Assembly (NCBI GenBank): GCA_938024995.1
Contig: CALJDU010000008.1
Span: 1-64,000 of the forward strand
DNA length: 64,000 bases
Direction of reading: 5' to 3'
Origin: an uncultured bacterium
Lineage (GTDB): Bacteria; Myxococcota_A; Polyangia; Polyangiales; Houyiibacteriaceae
Shown here: piece by piece, positions 18,705-28,872 of the stretch
Numbering within the stretch: position 1 is the first letter of the stretch
How the letters are laid out: every line of letters starts with the position of its first letter
Program-made: the position numbers and the translations under genes
Notes under the pieces: model-generated
What the model was told of the DNA's origin: nothing
Seen by the model: only the letters and a program-made list of their open reading frames with translations
Database searches by the model: none

Positions 18705-19832
18705 ATGCCCGACTTTGCCTATATAGACGAGCGAACCCGCTCCCTTCTTCACACCTTTGGCTTCGATCGTGAAACCTTCGAAAAGCTCCGGCAAGCGCTC
18801 CGATCGGGTGTTCTGCCCGACAATACCCTGCAACAAAATGTGGAGCCTGTAGTTCACTCTGATGTGAACCCGTTGGGAGACCTGGGTGGAGTAGCGCGAT
18901 CGGAGGACTTCAACCGAGGGGTGACCGCGCTCCAAGACGGTCGGGTCGGCCTCGTGATCCTGGCGGGCGGGATGGCGACCCGCTTCGGTGGCGTTGTGAA
19001 AGCCACCGTGCCGGTCGTCGACGACCGAACCTTCTTGGATCTCAAGCTCCAGGACGCCATCCACATCGCGAAGCGGCACGGAGCGGTGGTTCCCGTTTAC
19101 CTAATGTCTAGCTTCGCGACAGATGCTCCTCTCCGAGAGGCGATCACGACCCACACGGTTCCCGAGGTCCCGGTCGAGGTGTTCCCGCAGTTCATCTCCC
19201 TGCGCCTCACCGATGCTGGCGAACTCTTTGCGGACGCGGAAGGCCAGCTCTCTCCTTATGCGCCTGGACACGGCGATCTCGCGTTCGCGCTCAAGCGCAG
19301 CGGCGCCCTCAACCGTTTTCAGCAGCGCGGTGGCGAGATCCTCCTCATGTCGAACGTCGACAACCTCACCGCCACCCTCGACCCCGCGGTCATCGGCGCC
19401 CACCTCCGGCTCGCCGAGGCGAACGGCTCCGCGATCACGGTTGAGGTCGCGCCGAAACACCCCGGCGATAAGGGAGGTGCGCCCGCCAAGGTGAACGGCA
19501 TCGCGCAGATCGTGGAGTCCTTCCGCTTCCCGCCGGACTTCGACCAAGACACCATCCCGGTCTTCAACACCAACACGATCGTTTTCGACGCCGCCGCGCT
19601 CGCGAAGGACATCGAGCTGACCTGGTTCAAGGTGAACAAGACGGTCGGCGGTCAGGGCGTCATCCAGTTTGAGCGCCTCGTCGGTGAACTGACCGGGTTC
19701 GTCCCGACGTCGTTTCTCGGTGTCCAGCGCGAGGGCGAGGACGCGCGGTTTCAGCCCGTCAAAGATCCCGCTGAGCTCGAGCGCCGTCGCGCCATGATCG
19801 TCGACGTGCTGAAGCGACGCGGTTCCCTCTGA
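18705..19832 (+). CDS. UTP-sugar-1-phosphate uridylyltransferase (UDPGP family)
   Basis: A eukaryotic-type UDPGP-family nucleotidyltransferase (375 aa from the ATG at 18705). It has the nucleotide-binding loop LVILAGGMATRFGG, the metal/substrate segment MSNVDNLTATLDP, and the downstream KVNKTVGGQGVIQFERLVGEL region. It would make UDP-glucose or UDP-N-acetyl-hexosamine from UTP and the sugar-1-phosphate for envelope polysaccharide; the sugar cannot be decided. The upstream TTG at 18666 is less likely. A lipoprotein gene starts 2 bases after its stop. Confidence 0.88.
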   Translation: MPDFAYIDERTRSLLHTFGFDRETFEKLRQALRSGVLPDNTLQQNVEPVVHSDVNPLGDLGGVARSEDFNRGVTALQDGRVGLVILAGGMATRFGGVVKATVPVVDDRTFLDLKLQDAIHIAKRHGAVVPVYLMSSFATDAPLREAITTHTVPEVPVEVFPQFISLRLTDAGELFADAEGQLSPYAPGHGDLAFALKRSGALNRFQQRGGEILLMSNVDNLTATLDPAVIGAHLRLAEANGSAITVEVAPKHPGDKGGAPAKVNGIAQIVESFRFPPDFDQDTIPVFNTNTIVFDAAALAKDIELTWFKVNKTVGGQGVIQFERLVGELTGFVPTSFLGVQREGEDARFQPVKDPAELERRRAMIVDVLKRRGSL

Positions 19833-19834
19833 GC

Positions 19835-20968
19835 GTGCCCTCCCCGCGTGTGCTCTCGGCACTCTTCATAATGCTCGTCAGCGGGCTCGCGGGATGTGAT
19901 AGCGGAACCGCGAATTGCCGCTTTGGTGACGAGCACGCAGTGTTCGCTTCACGCGGAGAGTTTTTCGGCGCGCGGATCGTGGACTCTGTCGTGTTCGCCG
20001 CGACCGATGACGGCCTCTACGCGCGCACCGTGGATGAAGCCGGCGACCCCCAAGGCCCCGCGACGCGGATCGCGATGACCTGCGACGCGGGGTTCGACGT
20101 CGTGGCCAGCCCCGCGGACGCTCCCTGGTTCATCGCCTGTGGCCGACGCGCGGACCTCGCGAAGGACGACGATGGCGCGGTCTTCCTCTTCTCGCTCGAT
20201 GACGCGCTCGCGGTGACGTCGCGAAGCGAGCTCGGAACGCTCGGGCGAGACGGCGGGGGAGTAAGCGTGGTCCGCGACGCGAACGGTCCGGTGGTGGGTT
20301 GGCGAGACGGCACTCCCGGAGCGTGGGTCGCCAAGATCGCGCGCCCCGGAGAGCCCCCCGAAGCGCTCTCGGCGCCGCACATGTCCGCCGGCGCGCCCCA
20401 CTTGATCGTGGATGACGGAGACGTCGTCGCGGTGTGGTCGGAGATGTGGATCGAAGCCGGACAGCCCGCCGGCCACATCGTCGCGAAGCGCGCGCATCGG
20501 ACACGCGAAGTATCCGAGATCCACTTCGCGCGATCGACCCCGCGGATCTTCCATGACTCGCAAACGCTCGTCGTCGCGTTTCGAGATGCGCGGGGTGGTC
20601 GACCCGGGCTCTATGTCGTTCGGCTGGGACATGACCTCGGCGTGATCGGCGAGCCGCGTCGCGTCGGTCGCGCGGACGGCCCGGGGGCGCCGACCTTGGT
20701 CACGTGCGGCGAGGACTGGACCTACTCTGTCGCGCCGCGAACGTGGGGCAAGTCAGATGTCCTGGTGGGGATCAACGCGCTCGACGCGGCCCTTCGACTT
20801 CACGCGCCAGAACGACAGGTCTACCAGTGGGCCGCGCAGTTCCCGCTCGCTCACGCGAGCTGCGTCGCGGATAACCCCGACCGCGTGTTGGTGCTGTTCA
20901 CCGAGTCGTCCGACGACCATCGCGCTGAAGTCGGCGCGCACATCATCTCCCTCGACTGCGCACCCTAG
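19835..20968 (+). CDS. Lipoprotein with beta-propeller-like repeats
   Basis: GTG start 2 bases after the preceding stop. The 377-residue protein has a signal and lipobox (LVSGLAGC) followed by repeated short beta-strand segments with Gly/Asp turns (VVFAATDDGLYARTVD, AVFLFSLDDALAVTSR, TLVVAFRDARGGRPGLYVVRLG). These could fold as a beta-propeller. There is no catalytic motif. It is probably co-transcribed with the UDP-sugar pyrophosphorylase. Confidence 0.72.
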   Translation: MPSPRVLSALFIMLVSGLAGCDSGTANCRFGDEHAVFASRGEFFGARIVDSVVFAATDDGLYARTVDEAGDPQGPATRIAMTCDAGFDVVASPADAPWFIACGRRADLAKDDDGAVFLFSLDDALAVTSRSELGTLGRDGGGVSVVRDANGPVVGWRDGTPGAWVAKIARPGEPPEALSAPHMSAGAPHLIVDDGDVVAVWSEMWIEAGQPAGHIVAKRAHRTREVSEIHFARSTPRIFHDSQTLVVAFRDARGGRPGLYVVRLGHDLGVIGEPRRVGRADGPGAPTLVTCGEDWTYSVAPRTWGKSDVLVGINALDAALRLHAPERQVYQWAAQFPLAHASCVADNPDRVLVLFTESSDDHRAEVGAHIISLDCAP

Positions 20969-20970
20969 TT

Positions 20971-21010
20971 CACGAACGGCCGCTTACATAAATCCACGAA
21001 CGGTCGCTTA
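20971..21010. repeat. Two 16-base direct repeats, 24-base period
   Basis: CACGAACGGCCGCTTA at 20971-20986 and CACGAACGGTCGCTTA at 20995-21010 differ at one base. They lie between the convergent lipoprotein and cytochrome genes, next to the terminator. Function unknown. Confidence 0.7.
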
Positions 21011-21011
21011 A

Positions 21012-21040
21012 ACAAAAACGCGCGACCCGAGGGCCGCGCG
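21012..21040 (-). terminator. Intrinsic terminator after the cytochrome P460-like gene
   Basis: On the minus strand CGCGCGGCCC pairs with GGGTCGCGCG (one G-U pair) and is followed by TTTTTGTTT. It lies 22 bases after the stop at 21062, on the matching strand. Confidence 0.85.
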
Positions 21041-21061
21041 CTTTCAGATGGAGCGAAAGGC

Positions 21062-21544
21062 TCAGTCGTTGACGGTAACGTAGTCGTCGGGATCCGCGCC
21101 GCCGTGGCAGCCGATGCAGCCGCCCGGGGTGCCGGCGAGCATAACGCCTTCGCCGGTCATCGCGACGGTGCCGGTGCCGGAGTTGTCGTACTTGACCCAG
21201 AACCAATCACCCGCGGTTGGGTTGTAGCCTTCGATGCGCTGCATGACGGTGAGCGCGTCAAGCGTGGTGCCGTCCTCCAGGAGGTTCCGCTTCACAATGA
21301 TGGTGCCGTACGCCGGCTCCCCCTCATTGCTCAGACCCGTCGCGTTCACGCGGATGTCCGCCATGTCGGCGTGCGGCGTCGCGCTCTCGACAACGCCGGT
21401 CGCGCCCGCGTACTGGCCCCAGCTCTCGTGATCCGAGATGTCGTTCCAGAGGAGCTCGGCGCGCTCGGCGTCCGTCGGGTCCTCATCGCTGCCGCACGCG
21501 ACCACAACCGCGCTCAAGCAACACAAAATCAGTAGCTTCTTCAT
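21062..21544 (-). CDS. Cytochrome P460-like c-type heme lipoprotein
   Basis: The ATG at 21544 is preceded by GAGGAT and preferred to an upstream ATG at 21559. The 160-residue protein has a lipobox (AVVVAC, Cys 17) and a cytochrome P460-like domain: GTIIVKRNLL, ALTVMQRIEGYNP, DWFWVKYDNSG, then a single c-heme motif CIGCH (143-147) just before the C-terminus. Cytochrome P460 proteins oxidise hydroxylamine or related N-compounds; the Lys in VKRN is a candidate heme cross-link. The activity here is unproven and no nitrogen-oxidation gene is nearby. Confidence 0.82.
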   Translation of the reverse strand: MKKLLILCCLSAVVVACGSDEDPTDAERAELLWNDISDHESWGQYAGATGVVESATPHADMADIRVNATGLSNEGEPAYGTIIVKRNLLEDGTTLDALTVMQRIEGYNPTAGDWFWVKYDNSGTGTVAMTGEGVMLAGTPGGCIGCHGGADPDDYVTVND

Positions 21545-21742
21545 ATAATCCATCCTCATGTTCGTTCGCGTAGGAGCGGTCCGAATGTCCGGCTACTCTG
21601 CGGCGCGCCCCGTGTGCCTTTGGGACGTCCGGAACCTACAGGAGACGCAGTTGTCGTCAAACGTACCAACATGAAATTGCTCATCAATTACGTACCAGTC
21701 TCTTTCGTTGAAGTCCTCTTGAGGGCTCCCGTCCAAGCGTCC

Positions 21743-23611
21743 ATGCGAATCGTTGCCTTCTTGCTCGCGTTCGCCGTCTTTCCAATGTCCGCGGAGGCTC
21801 AGCTCTCGGTCTTCGAGATCCCGAGCGACACCCGCGTCAACATTGACGGCATGCTGACGGACTGGCGCGGAATCGAGACGACCGAGATTGGGGACGGTCG
21901 AGACGCGGCCCTCTCCTTTGCGCTCGCCTACAACGACGATGGCCTCTTCTTCGGAGGGAGCATCAGCGACGAGCGTCTTGTCCGGACCGCCGATCCTGGA
22001 CGACGCGAAGACGCGGTTGTCATCACCCTAGCGGTACCCAATCGACGCGGAACGCGATCGCCGATCTCGATCTGGCTCTACGCCGGACGCTCAGGTCGAA
22101 GCGCCGCGGTGGTCAAAGCCGGCGCTCCCGGCTCACGGCCTCGCGCGATCCGTCGCGCCGAGATCGTCGAAGCCACCGAGCAAGACGGCTACATCCTCGA
22201 GGCCTTCATTCCCTGGCGCGCGATCCCAAACTCACGTCGGTGGCGCGAAGCCGGCGCCGCCGTGCGTCTCGTCGACGTCGACAGCGAAGCGCGTCCAGTG
22301 GTTGAGAATGAGCCCGCGACCGCTCGCTTCGATCGGCGCGCGCCCGAGCGTCTACCGACCTGGCGGCCCCGCAACCGCGAGAGCGACGCGCTCGAGACCT
22401 TCATGGCGGAGCGCGGCCTGCGCGGTGAGCGACCGAAGTTCGATCTCCGCGGCAACGTCACCGGCGACGCCCGCGATGAGCGCGTGGTGATTGTCTCGCG
22501 TTTCGTTCTTGTCATGGGCCCTGGCTATCGCGACGGGAGCGGCTTCGACTTTCTAGAGCTGCCGGTGAGCAGCGACGCGTCGATCCTCAGCGCGCGGGTT
22601 CGTGACCTCACGGGCGACGGAGTCAAAGAGCTCATGGTGACGATGCGCCAGGGCAACGAACAGGGCGCGCGAGATGTTTGGCAGGTGCTCTCGTTTGATG
22701 GCCAGAGCATCCGCCCCGTGTTCGCGATCGAGACGAAAAAGGAGACGCGGGCGGGCATGATCGAGAACCGGCTACGCGTTCGGCGAGGCCGCCCCGCGAT
22801 CATCTCCGTCGATCGCCCGACCGCGCGCGGCCTCTCCGCCGAGACCTTCCGTGAAGACCCGAGCACGGACGCGCAACCGATTCTGCTTCCTTGGGGACGA
22901 CACAGCGCGCGCACCTATCAGTGGAACGGGAGCCGCTTCGCGATGACCCGCGAGCGGGAGAACGCGAACTACGCACCGCCTGCTGCCCGCACGACGACGC
23001 GAACCGTATCGCGCGCACAGCCGCGCCAAGAGACGAACGTGACCGACGACCAACGCATCGCCGCGGCTCGGCGTGATCGGCAAGTGGGTCGACGCGTTCG
23101 CGCGCGCTTTCGCACACGCGTCAACCTCGCGCAGAGCGCCGAACCCGAGACGCTCGTCGTGCTCGGGAAGGCCGTCCTCGTGGTCGGCGCGGCGTTTCGT
23201 GGCGGGAGCAGTTTCTTCTACTTTGAGCTCCCGGTCGCGCGGGCGGCAGACCTAACGAAGGTCGAGACCGCCGATCTGACCGGAGACGGACGTCACGAGA
23301 TCCTGATCTACGCTCGCCAAGAGCTTGGGGACATCACGCGCACCCTTCTCATGGTTCATCGCTTCACGCGAAACGGCTTTGATCGCGTCGCGACGATCGA
23401 GGTCGCGCGGGAGCAAGGCCGGAACCGGATCGAAAACCAGGTCCGCGTTCGACGCGGCACGATCACGGTAACGCCGGGGCGCGCCCGCGGCTGGTCCGCG
23501 GAGACGTGGCCCTGGAACAACAGCGGCGAGGAAGGGGTCGCGCCGCTCCTGCTCCCGTGGCGCGACCAAGCCACCACGTTTCGCTGGAGCGGTCGCGCGC
23601 TGACTCGCTAG
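21743..23611 (+). CDS. Secreted protein: CBM9-like domain plus two internal repeats
   Basis: The ATG at 21743 gives a clean signal peptide (RIVAFLLAFAVFPMSAEA). About residues 24-200 resemble a family 9 carbohydrate-binding/sugar-sensing domain (VNIDGMLTDWRGIE, LSFALAYNDDGLFFGGSI, GYILEAFIPWRAIP). Two similar units of about 150 residues follow (about 253-400 and 475-622), each with GDGVKEL or GDGRHEI, ENRLRVRRG or ENQVRVRRG, and LSAETF or WSAETW followed by a LLPW strand. The 622-residue protein is probably periplasmic or surface-located and may bind glycan. Confidence 0.78.
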   Translation: MRIVAFLLAFAVFPMSAEAQLSVFEIPSDTRVNIDGMLTDWRGIETTEIGDGRDAALSFALAYNDDGLFFGGSISDERLVRTADPGRREDAVVITLAVPNRRGTRSPISIWLYAGRSGRSAAVVKAGAPGSRPRAIRRAEIVEATEQDGYILEAFIPWRAIPNSRRWREAGAAVRLVDVDSEARPVVENEPATARFDRRAPERLPTWRPRNRESDALETFMAERGLRGERPKFDLRGNVTGDARDERVVIVSRFVLVMGPGYRDGSGFDFLELPVSSDASILSARVRDLTGDGVKELMVTMRQGNEQGARDVWQVLSFDGQSIRPVFAIETKKETRAGMIENRLRVRRGRPAIISVDRPTARGLSAETFREDPSTDAQPILLPWGRHSARTYQWNGSRFAMTRERENANYAPPAARTTTRTVSRAQPRQETNVTDDQRIAAARRDRQVGRRVRARFRTRVNLAQSAEPETLVVLGKAVLVVGAAFRGGSSFFYFELPVARAADLTKVETADLTGDGRHEILIYARQELGDITRTLLMVHRFTRNGFDRVATIEVAREQGRNRIENQVRVRRGTITVTPGRARGWSAETWPWNNSGEEGVAPLLLPWRDQATTFRWSGRALTR

Positions 23612-23639
23612 CGTCGGCGTCATTGGGGCTTCCCAGAAG

Positions 23640-24587
23640 CTAACGACGCAGCTCGCGCTTCACCCTCGGATCCGCGAGCTCGTCGAGCGCCTCTTCGACC
23701 CACGACGAGTCCCGCTCCCGCAGCGCGAGCGCGGCAGCGACGCGGACCTTCGGCGTGACCCGAGGCGAGCGGAGCACCGCTTTGACGACCTCGGGCGAGA
23801 GCGCTGCTTCGCGAAAGTCGGCGTGCTCGAAGACGGACTTCACCCGCGCCCGCCACACCACATCCCGCTCACCCTCCCGCGGCTCGAACGCCTCATGGTC
23901 CACACCATCAGCTTCGGCGAGGCGACTCGCGACTTCGGAGAGAGCGGGTACGAGCCGCTGAAGGTCAACGTGGAGGTTCTTCGTGCGCGTCTTCAAGAGT
24001 TCCTGCTCCGGGCCCGCCCCCCGCGTGACCACGTCGCCAAACGGGACGAAGCGGCTCCCAACGCGAACCCCGTCGCGGCCCACGACAACCTCCGTGCTCC
24101 GCTGAACGAAGAGCGGGAGCCACAGCGCGATTAACGACGAGAGATAGACGACGATCGGGAGACGTCGGTCGAGCGGGATCCCGCTAAAGACCACGGTGAA
24201 GACCAGCGCTGAGACCAAGAGCGCGCGGACGGCCAACCTCGCGCGACGCGGTGCGACTTTCGGGAGACGGATCGACGTCGCGGGCTCAGCGGCCGGCGCC
24301 TTCTTCAGCGACTCAAAAACCTCGCCGCGATCGGTGACGCCGAAACGCCCAAAGCGCGAACGCACCGGACCGGGGTCGAACTCCTGCTGTCGCCGGACCG
24401 TGCGCGCCAAGTAGCCCAAGGGAACCAAGCCGATCGATCCGATCAGCGCTGTGAAGAACAGCAAGAGCTGTGGCTCCTTCACGTTGAGCGCGAGCCCGAC
24501 CGCGAGGACGAGCGTTGTGCAGAGCGCGCTTGTCCACCACGAGCCGCTCGCGAGAAATCGGTCCACGCTGTCGAAGAGGAGCCGCAC
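23640..24587 (-). CDS. Multi-pass membrane protein, unrecognised
   Basis: A 315-residue protein with about four hydrophobic segments (around residues 17-36, 38-60, 118-137 and 144-160) and a soluble C-terminal half. The C-terminal portion includes a strand VVVGRDGVRVGSRFVPFGDV, typical of PH-like domains of bacterial membrane proteins, then a helical end with HEAT-like composition. It begins 8 bases after rlmN, so it is probably co-transcribed. No function is assigned. Confidence 0.7.
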   Translation of the reverse strand: MRLLFDSVDRFLASGSWWTSALCTTLVLAVGLALNVKEPQLLLFFTALIGSIGLVPLGYLARTVRRQQEFDPGPVRSRFGRFGVTDRGEVFESLKKAPAAEPATSIRLPKVAPRRARLAVRALLVSALVFTVVFSGIPLDRRLPIVVYLSSLIALWLPLFVQRSTEVVVGRDGVRVGSRFVPFGDVVTRGAGPEQELLKTRTKNLHVDLQRLVPALSEVASRLAEADGVDHEAFEPREGERDVVWRARVKSVFEHADFREAALSPEVVKAVLRSPRVTPKVRVAAALALRERDSSWVEEALDELADPRVKRELRR

Positions 24588-24595
24588 GGATGTGC

Positions 24596-25795
24596 TCAGT
24601 CGACAGCGTCTTCGACGAGCTTGAGCTGACGCTTACGCGCGGGCGCGTAGTCCTTCTTTTTGCCCTGCGGACCGAAGAGCGCGAGCTGCCCGCAAGCCGC
24701 CTCGATGTCGTCGCCGCGCTGCTTCCGAACAAAGGTCCCGATGCCGCCCGCCATCAAACGCTCGCGGAACCGGTTGACGCCTTTGAAGGTCGGCGCCGCG
24801 AGCTCGCTCTGCTCGATCGGGTTCATCGGGATGAGGTTGATCTTCACCGGAACGCCGCGGAGCAACGCGACGATTCGGTCCGCTTCGGCGAGGTCGTCGT
24901 TGACGCCGTGGATCAGGGTGTACTCGATCGTAATGCGGCGCCGTTTGGGGAGCGGGTAACGTTTCAGGCACGCGATCAACTCGCTGAGCGGGTACTTGCG
25001 GTTGATGGGCATGATCTTCGAGCGCGCCTCATCGGTCGCCGCGTGGAGCGAAATCGCGAGCTGCACCTTGCCGTCAAAGTCTTGCCCGAGGCGATCGATC
25101 TGCGGGACGAGCCCGGACGTGCTGAGCGTGACGCGACGCGTGCTGAGCCCGATGCCGTCGGCGTGCGTGAGCAACACCAGGACGCGCGCGATGCGATCGT
25201 AGTTGTGGAGCGGCTCGCCCATCCCCATCAACACGACGTTGCGGAGCCGCTCGCCTTCGTAGAGGTAGCGTCGCCCGATCAGGACCTGCGCGATGATCTC
25301 CGCGGCGGTCATGTGCCGATCGAGGCCCGCGACCCCGGAAGCGCAGAAGACGCAACCCATCGCGCAGCCGACCTGACTCGAGATGCACTGGGTCACGACG
25401 TCGCCCGGGATCATGCCGGCGCGGATGTCTTCCTCGCGATCATCGTCGCTAACGTCGGGGTCGCGCCGGAGCTGCGGGATGAGCACCGTCTCGACGTCGC
25501 GGCCGTCGTTCATCCGCACCAAGAGCTTGCGGGTCTTGTCGGTCGCGGTGAGCGCTTTGGACACCGCCATCGGGATCTCGAGCTCGTCCGCCAGGCGGGC
25601 CCGGAGCGACTTCGGGAGATTCGTCATCTCCGCCGGGTCAAAGACGCCGCGGTTGTGGATCCACGAGAACACCTGCGCGCCCCGATAGGCGGGCTCGCCC
25701 CACTGCTGCAGGACCTCGCTCCACTCATGGGGCAAGCGCTCAAGCGGGTGCTCGGCAGGAGCAAGACTGTCTTCGCGAAGCGGCACGGGACGCAC
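24596..25795 (-). CDS. rlmN: 23S rRNA (adenine(2503)-C(2))-methyltransferase, radical SAM
   Basis: RlmN methylates A2503 of 23S rRNA and A37 of several tRNAs. The 399-residue protein has the N-terminal accessory domain, the radical-SAM cluster motif CAMGCVFC (Cys 144, 148, 151), VVLMGMGEPLHNYD, LAISLHAATDEARSKIMPIN and the C-terminal DDIEAACGQLA with the Cys that forms the methyl-carrying intermediate. Length is slightly above typical. The downstream gene is a membrane protein. The divergent dapD starts 61 bases away. Confidence 0.95.
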   Translation of the reverse strand: MRPVPLREDSLAPAEHPLERLPHEWSEVLQQWGEPAYRGAQVFSWIHNRGVFDPAEMTNLPKSLRARLADELEIPMAVSKALTATDKTRKLLVRMNDGRDVETVLIPQLRRDPDVSDDDREEDIRAGMIPGDVVTQCISSQVGCAMGCVFCASGVAGLDRHMTAAEIIAQVLIGRRYLYEGERLRNVVLMGMGEPLHNYDRIARVLVLLTHADGIGLSTRRVTLSTSGLVPQIDRLGQDFDGKVQLAISLHAATDEARSKIMPINRKYPLSELIACLKRYPLPKRRRITIEYTLIHGVNDDLAEADRIVALLRGVPVKINLIPMNPIEQSELAAPTFKGVNRFRERLMAGGIGTFVRKQRGDDIEAACGQLALFGPQGKKKDYAPARKRQLKLVEDAVD

Positions 25796-25856
25796 TGTGG
25801 TCCCTCCCCGTCAGGCGCGCAATCACCGAGCCCCGATCGCGTGTTAGAAGCAAGCC

Positions 25857-26672
<816 letters not shown>

Positions 26673-26759
26673 AGCGTTTTCGGCGACGGCAGACAGCGCC
26701 TCGCTTGGCTGGAGCGGTAGGTTGAAACGCCGCGCTGCTGCCGCCTTTGGCCTGTTCCT

Positions 26760-28775
26760 CTAGTTGAAGACGTCGCCTGCGTTTCCGAAATCGTTCTCGA
26801 CCATGACGGGGTTCGCGAAGTGATCGCCGCGATTGTCCATGACCGACCATTCCACGACCCGCTCGCTACGCTCGGTCGCGACCATCAGGTCCATCATGCG
26901 GTCCCCGATGTAGTGGCCGAGGTAGACACGCGAGTAGTTGGGGAGGTTGCCGTCGAACATCTCGTGGCGACGACGTGAATCGAAGCCGGCCGCTGTTCCT
27001 TCGTAGACGACGACGCGGACGCGGTCCTCCGCGGAGCTGATCAGGACGCCAGCGGGCCGACACGGGTTGTAGCACCGACGGTCATCCGCGGGCCGAGTGT
27101 CGATTCCAACGATGTCCGCGCGACCGTCGCCGGTGACGTCCCCGAACATAAACCGGTCGAACGCGTCCCCGAACCGCAGCGCACGGGGAAGTTGACTTAG
27201 GTGACGGCTCGGGCGCGCTACCGAGACGAAGCGGAAAACGCGCCAGTCGATGGACGACAGCTCCTGGTTCTCCGCGCGTCGCCCGTTGATGAGGTCGACC
27301 GCTCCATCACCGTCGACGTCACCAAGGAAGAACATGTCACCGAGCGTCCCAATCTGACCATCGAACACGTCTTCAAAGTAGACCGGACCGCCGAGCGTTC
27401 TGCGGTTGCTGCGGTACACGGCGACTCGAACATCCTGGCCAACGGCGCGTCGCGCGCCCCGTCCCGTGTCCCATTCCATCACCACGAGGTCTGCGTCACC
27501 GTCACCATCAACATCTCCGAGCATGGCGTCCGCGTAGGCTGCGCGAACTCCTGCTTGGAGCTGGTAGTGCAGATCAAGGCGCTCCACCGCGTCCGAGACG
27601 ACCTGGGACGGAGCGAAGCCGCCGTCCACCGCGAGACATACCTCGACGCGGGTGAACTCGTGGTGTGAACCGGCGCGCTGACGCAAGACGACCAGATCGT
27701 CTCGCCCGTCTCCGTCGAAATCGCCTACGAGCGTTCGGCCATCGTTGCTCTGCTCGTCCGGATCGACCGGCGCGCACCCATCTCGAGCGACGTTCGTCCT
27801 TGAGCGGATCCCAAACTCCCGGTCCCCGTTCTCGTCGCCTAACACGAAGTAGTCTCCGGGTTCTCGATCGAACCGCACGTTTGGGTGGAGGACATGACGA
27901 TGTGCGATCGGGCCGCGTCGATGCAGCAGAATTTCGCTCCGCCCGTCACCGTCGAAGTCATGAGCCGCGGCGCTCCGTCGCGTATTGGGTCCGTTCTGAA
28001 TGCTCAGGCTTCCACGCCCATCAAACACGGAGAGCATCGGGGGGATTCGAGAACCGTACGCCTGTTGTCCGCTCGTGATCGACGACCAGTTCTTTCCGCG
28101 ATGAATCGCGAAGACTCTCCCAAGCGGGTCCATCACTGGGCTCCCCGACGCCCCACCCGCAGAGTTGAGGTCGTAGAAGACCCATACGTTGCCCACGTGG
28201 CCTCTGTTGCCGTTGCGGCCAGTGAGGGGCTCACCGCCATCGTGACCGGCGAGAACCACCGCGCTCTTGTTGGACGGCGTGACGAACGCCGAGAGCGAAG
28301 CCCACCCGAGTTCGTATCCTGGAAAGCCGTTGAGCTCGACGAGCGCCATGTCGTTCGCTTCTTTTGGCGACCGCCAGATGAGGCGCCGCGTCGTCAGGTG
28401 ATACGCGGGCGTCGCGTTGTCCCAGTCCGGCTCTTCCCTGCTCCCCGTCGGGTCGTTTTGAACGCCGAGTCGAACCGCGATCTCAAGGCTTCCGTCTTCC
28501 TCAACACTCTGGTCGATGACGTGCTCGTTCGTCATCATCAAGTTCGGGCCCACTAGCCACCCGGTGCCGCCCGCGATACGGCCGATGTACCGCGAGAAGT
28601 CGCGCTGATGACGAACGTAGTCATGCCGCTCATGGAGAGCCTCGGTCGCGACGCCGATGTCACCCACCTCATCGCTTGGATGAAAAAAGTCGTCCTCTGT
28701 TCCCTCCAGAGGCCCCGAAGCGCACCCCATCGCTACGCACAGCAGAGCGCACGCCTCATACCCACTCGTTCTCAT
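26760..28775 (-). CDS. V8-like serine protease lipoprotein with FG-GAP repeats
   Basis: The ATG at 28775 follows a GGGAG element and opens a lipoprotein signal (LLCVAMGC); the upstream in-frame start at 28859 would hide it. An S1-type protease domain has His 85 in MMTNEHVID, Asp 142 in KEANDMALVELNG and Ser 212 in GGASGSPVMD. After about residue 250 there are repeats with calcium-loop motifs (HDFDGDGRSE, DVDGDGDADLVVMEW, DVDGDGAVDLING, DVTGDGRADIVG) like FG-GAP/VCBS units. It is probably a surface-attached protease of 671 residues; the substrate is unknown. Confidence 0.85.
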   Translation of the reverse strand: MRTSGYEACALLCVAMGCASGPLEGTEDDFFHPSDEVGDIGVATEALHERHDYVRHQRDFSRYIGRIAGGTGWLVGPNLMMTNEHVIDQSVEEDGSLEIAVRLGVQNDPTGSREEPDWDNATPAYHLTTRRLIWRSPKEANDMALVELNGFPGYELGWASLSAFVTPSNKSAVVLAGHDGGEPLTGRNGNRGHVGNVWVFYDLNSAGGASGSPVMDPLGRVFAIHRGKNWSSITSGQQAYGSRIPPMLSVFDGRGSLSIQNGPNTRRSAAAHDFDGDGRSEILLHRRGPIAHRHVLHPNVRFDREPGDYFVLGDENGDREFGIRSRTNVARDGCAPVDPDEQSNDGRTLVGDFDGDGRDDLVVLRQRAGSHHEFTRVEVCLAVDGGFAPSQVVSDAVERLDLHYQLQAGVRAAYADAMLGDVDGDGDADLVVMEWDTGRGARRAVGQDVRVAVYRSNRRTLGGPVYFEDVFDGQIGTLGDMFFLGDVDGDGAVDLINGRRAENQELSSIDWRVFRFVSVARPSRHLSQLPRALRFGDAFDRFMFGDVTGDGRADIVGIDTRPADDRRCYNPCRPAGVLISSAEDRVRVVVYEGTAAGFDSRRRHEMFDGNLPNYSRVYLGHYIGDRMMDLMVATERSERVVEWSVMDNRGDHFANPVMVENDFGNAGDVFN

Positions 28776-28872
28776 TCTGATCTCCCGCCCACCTAACGTA
28801 CGCACGCGTTTCTCGCGCGCCCTCGCACGTAGATCGGATGCGACGACCAGTCGGAACATTCAGCTCTCGTCG

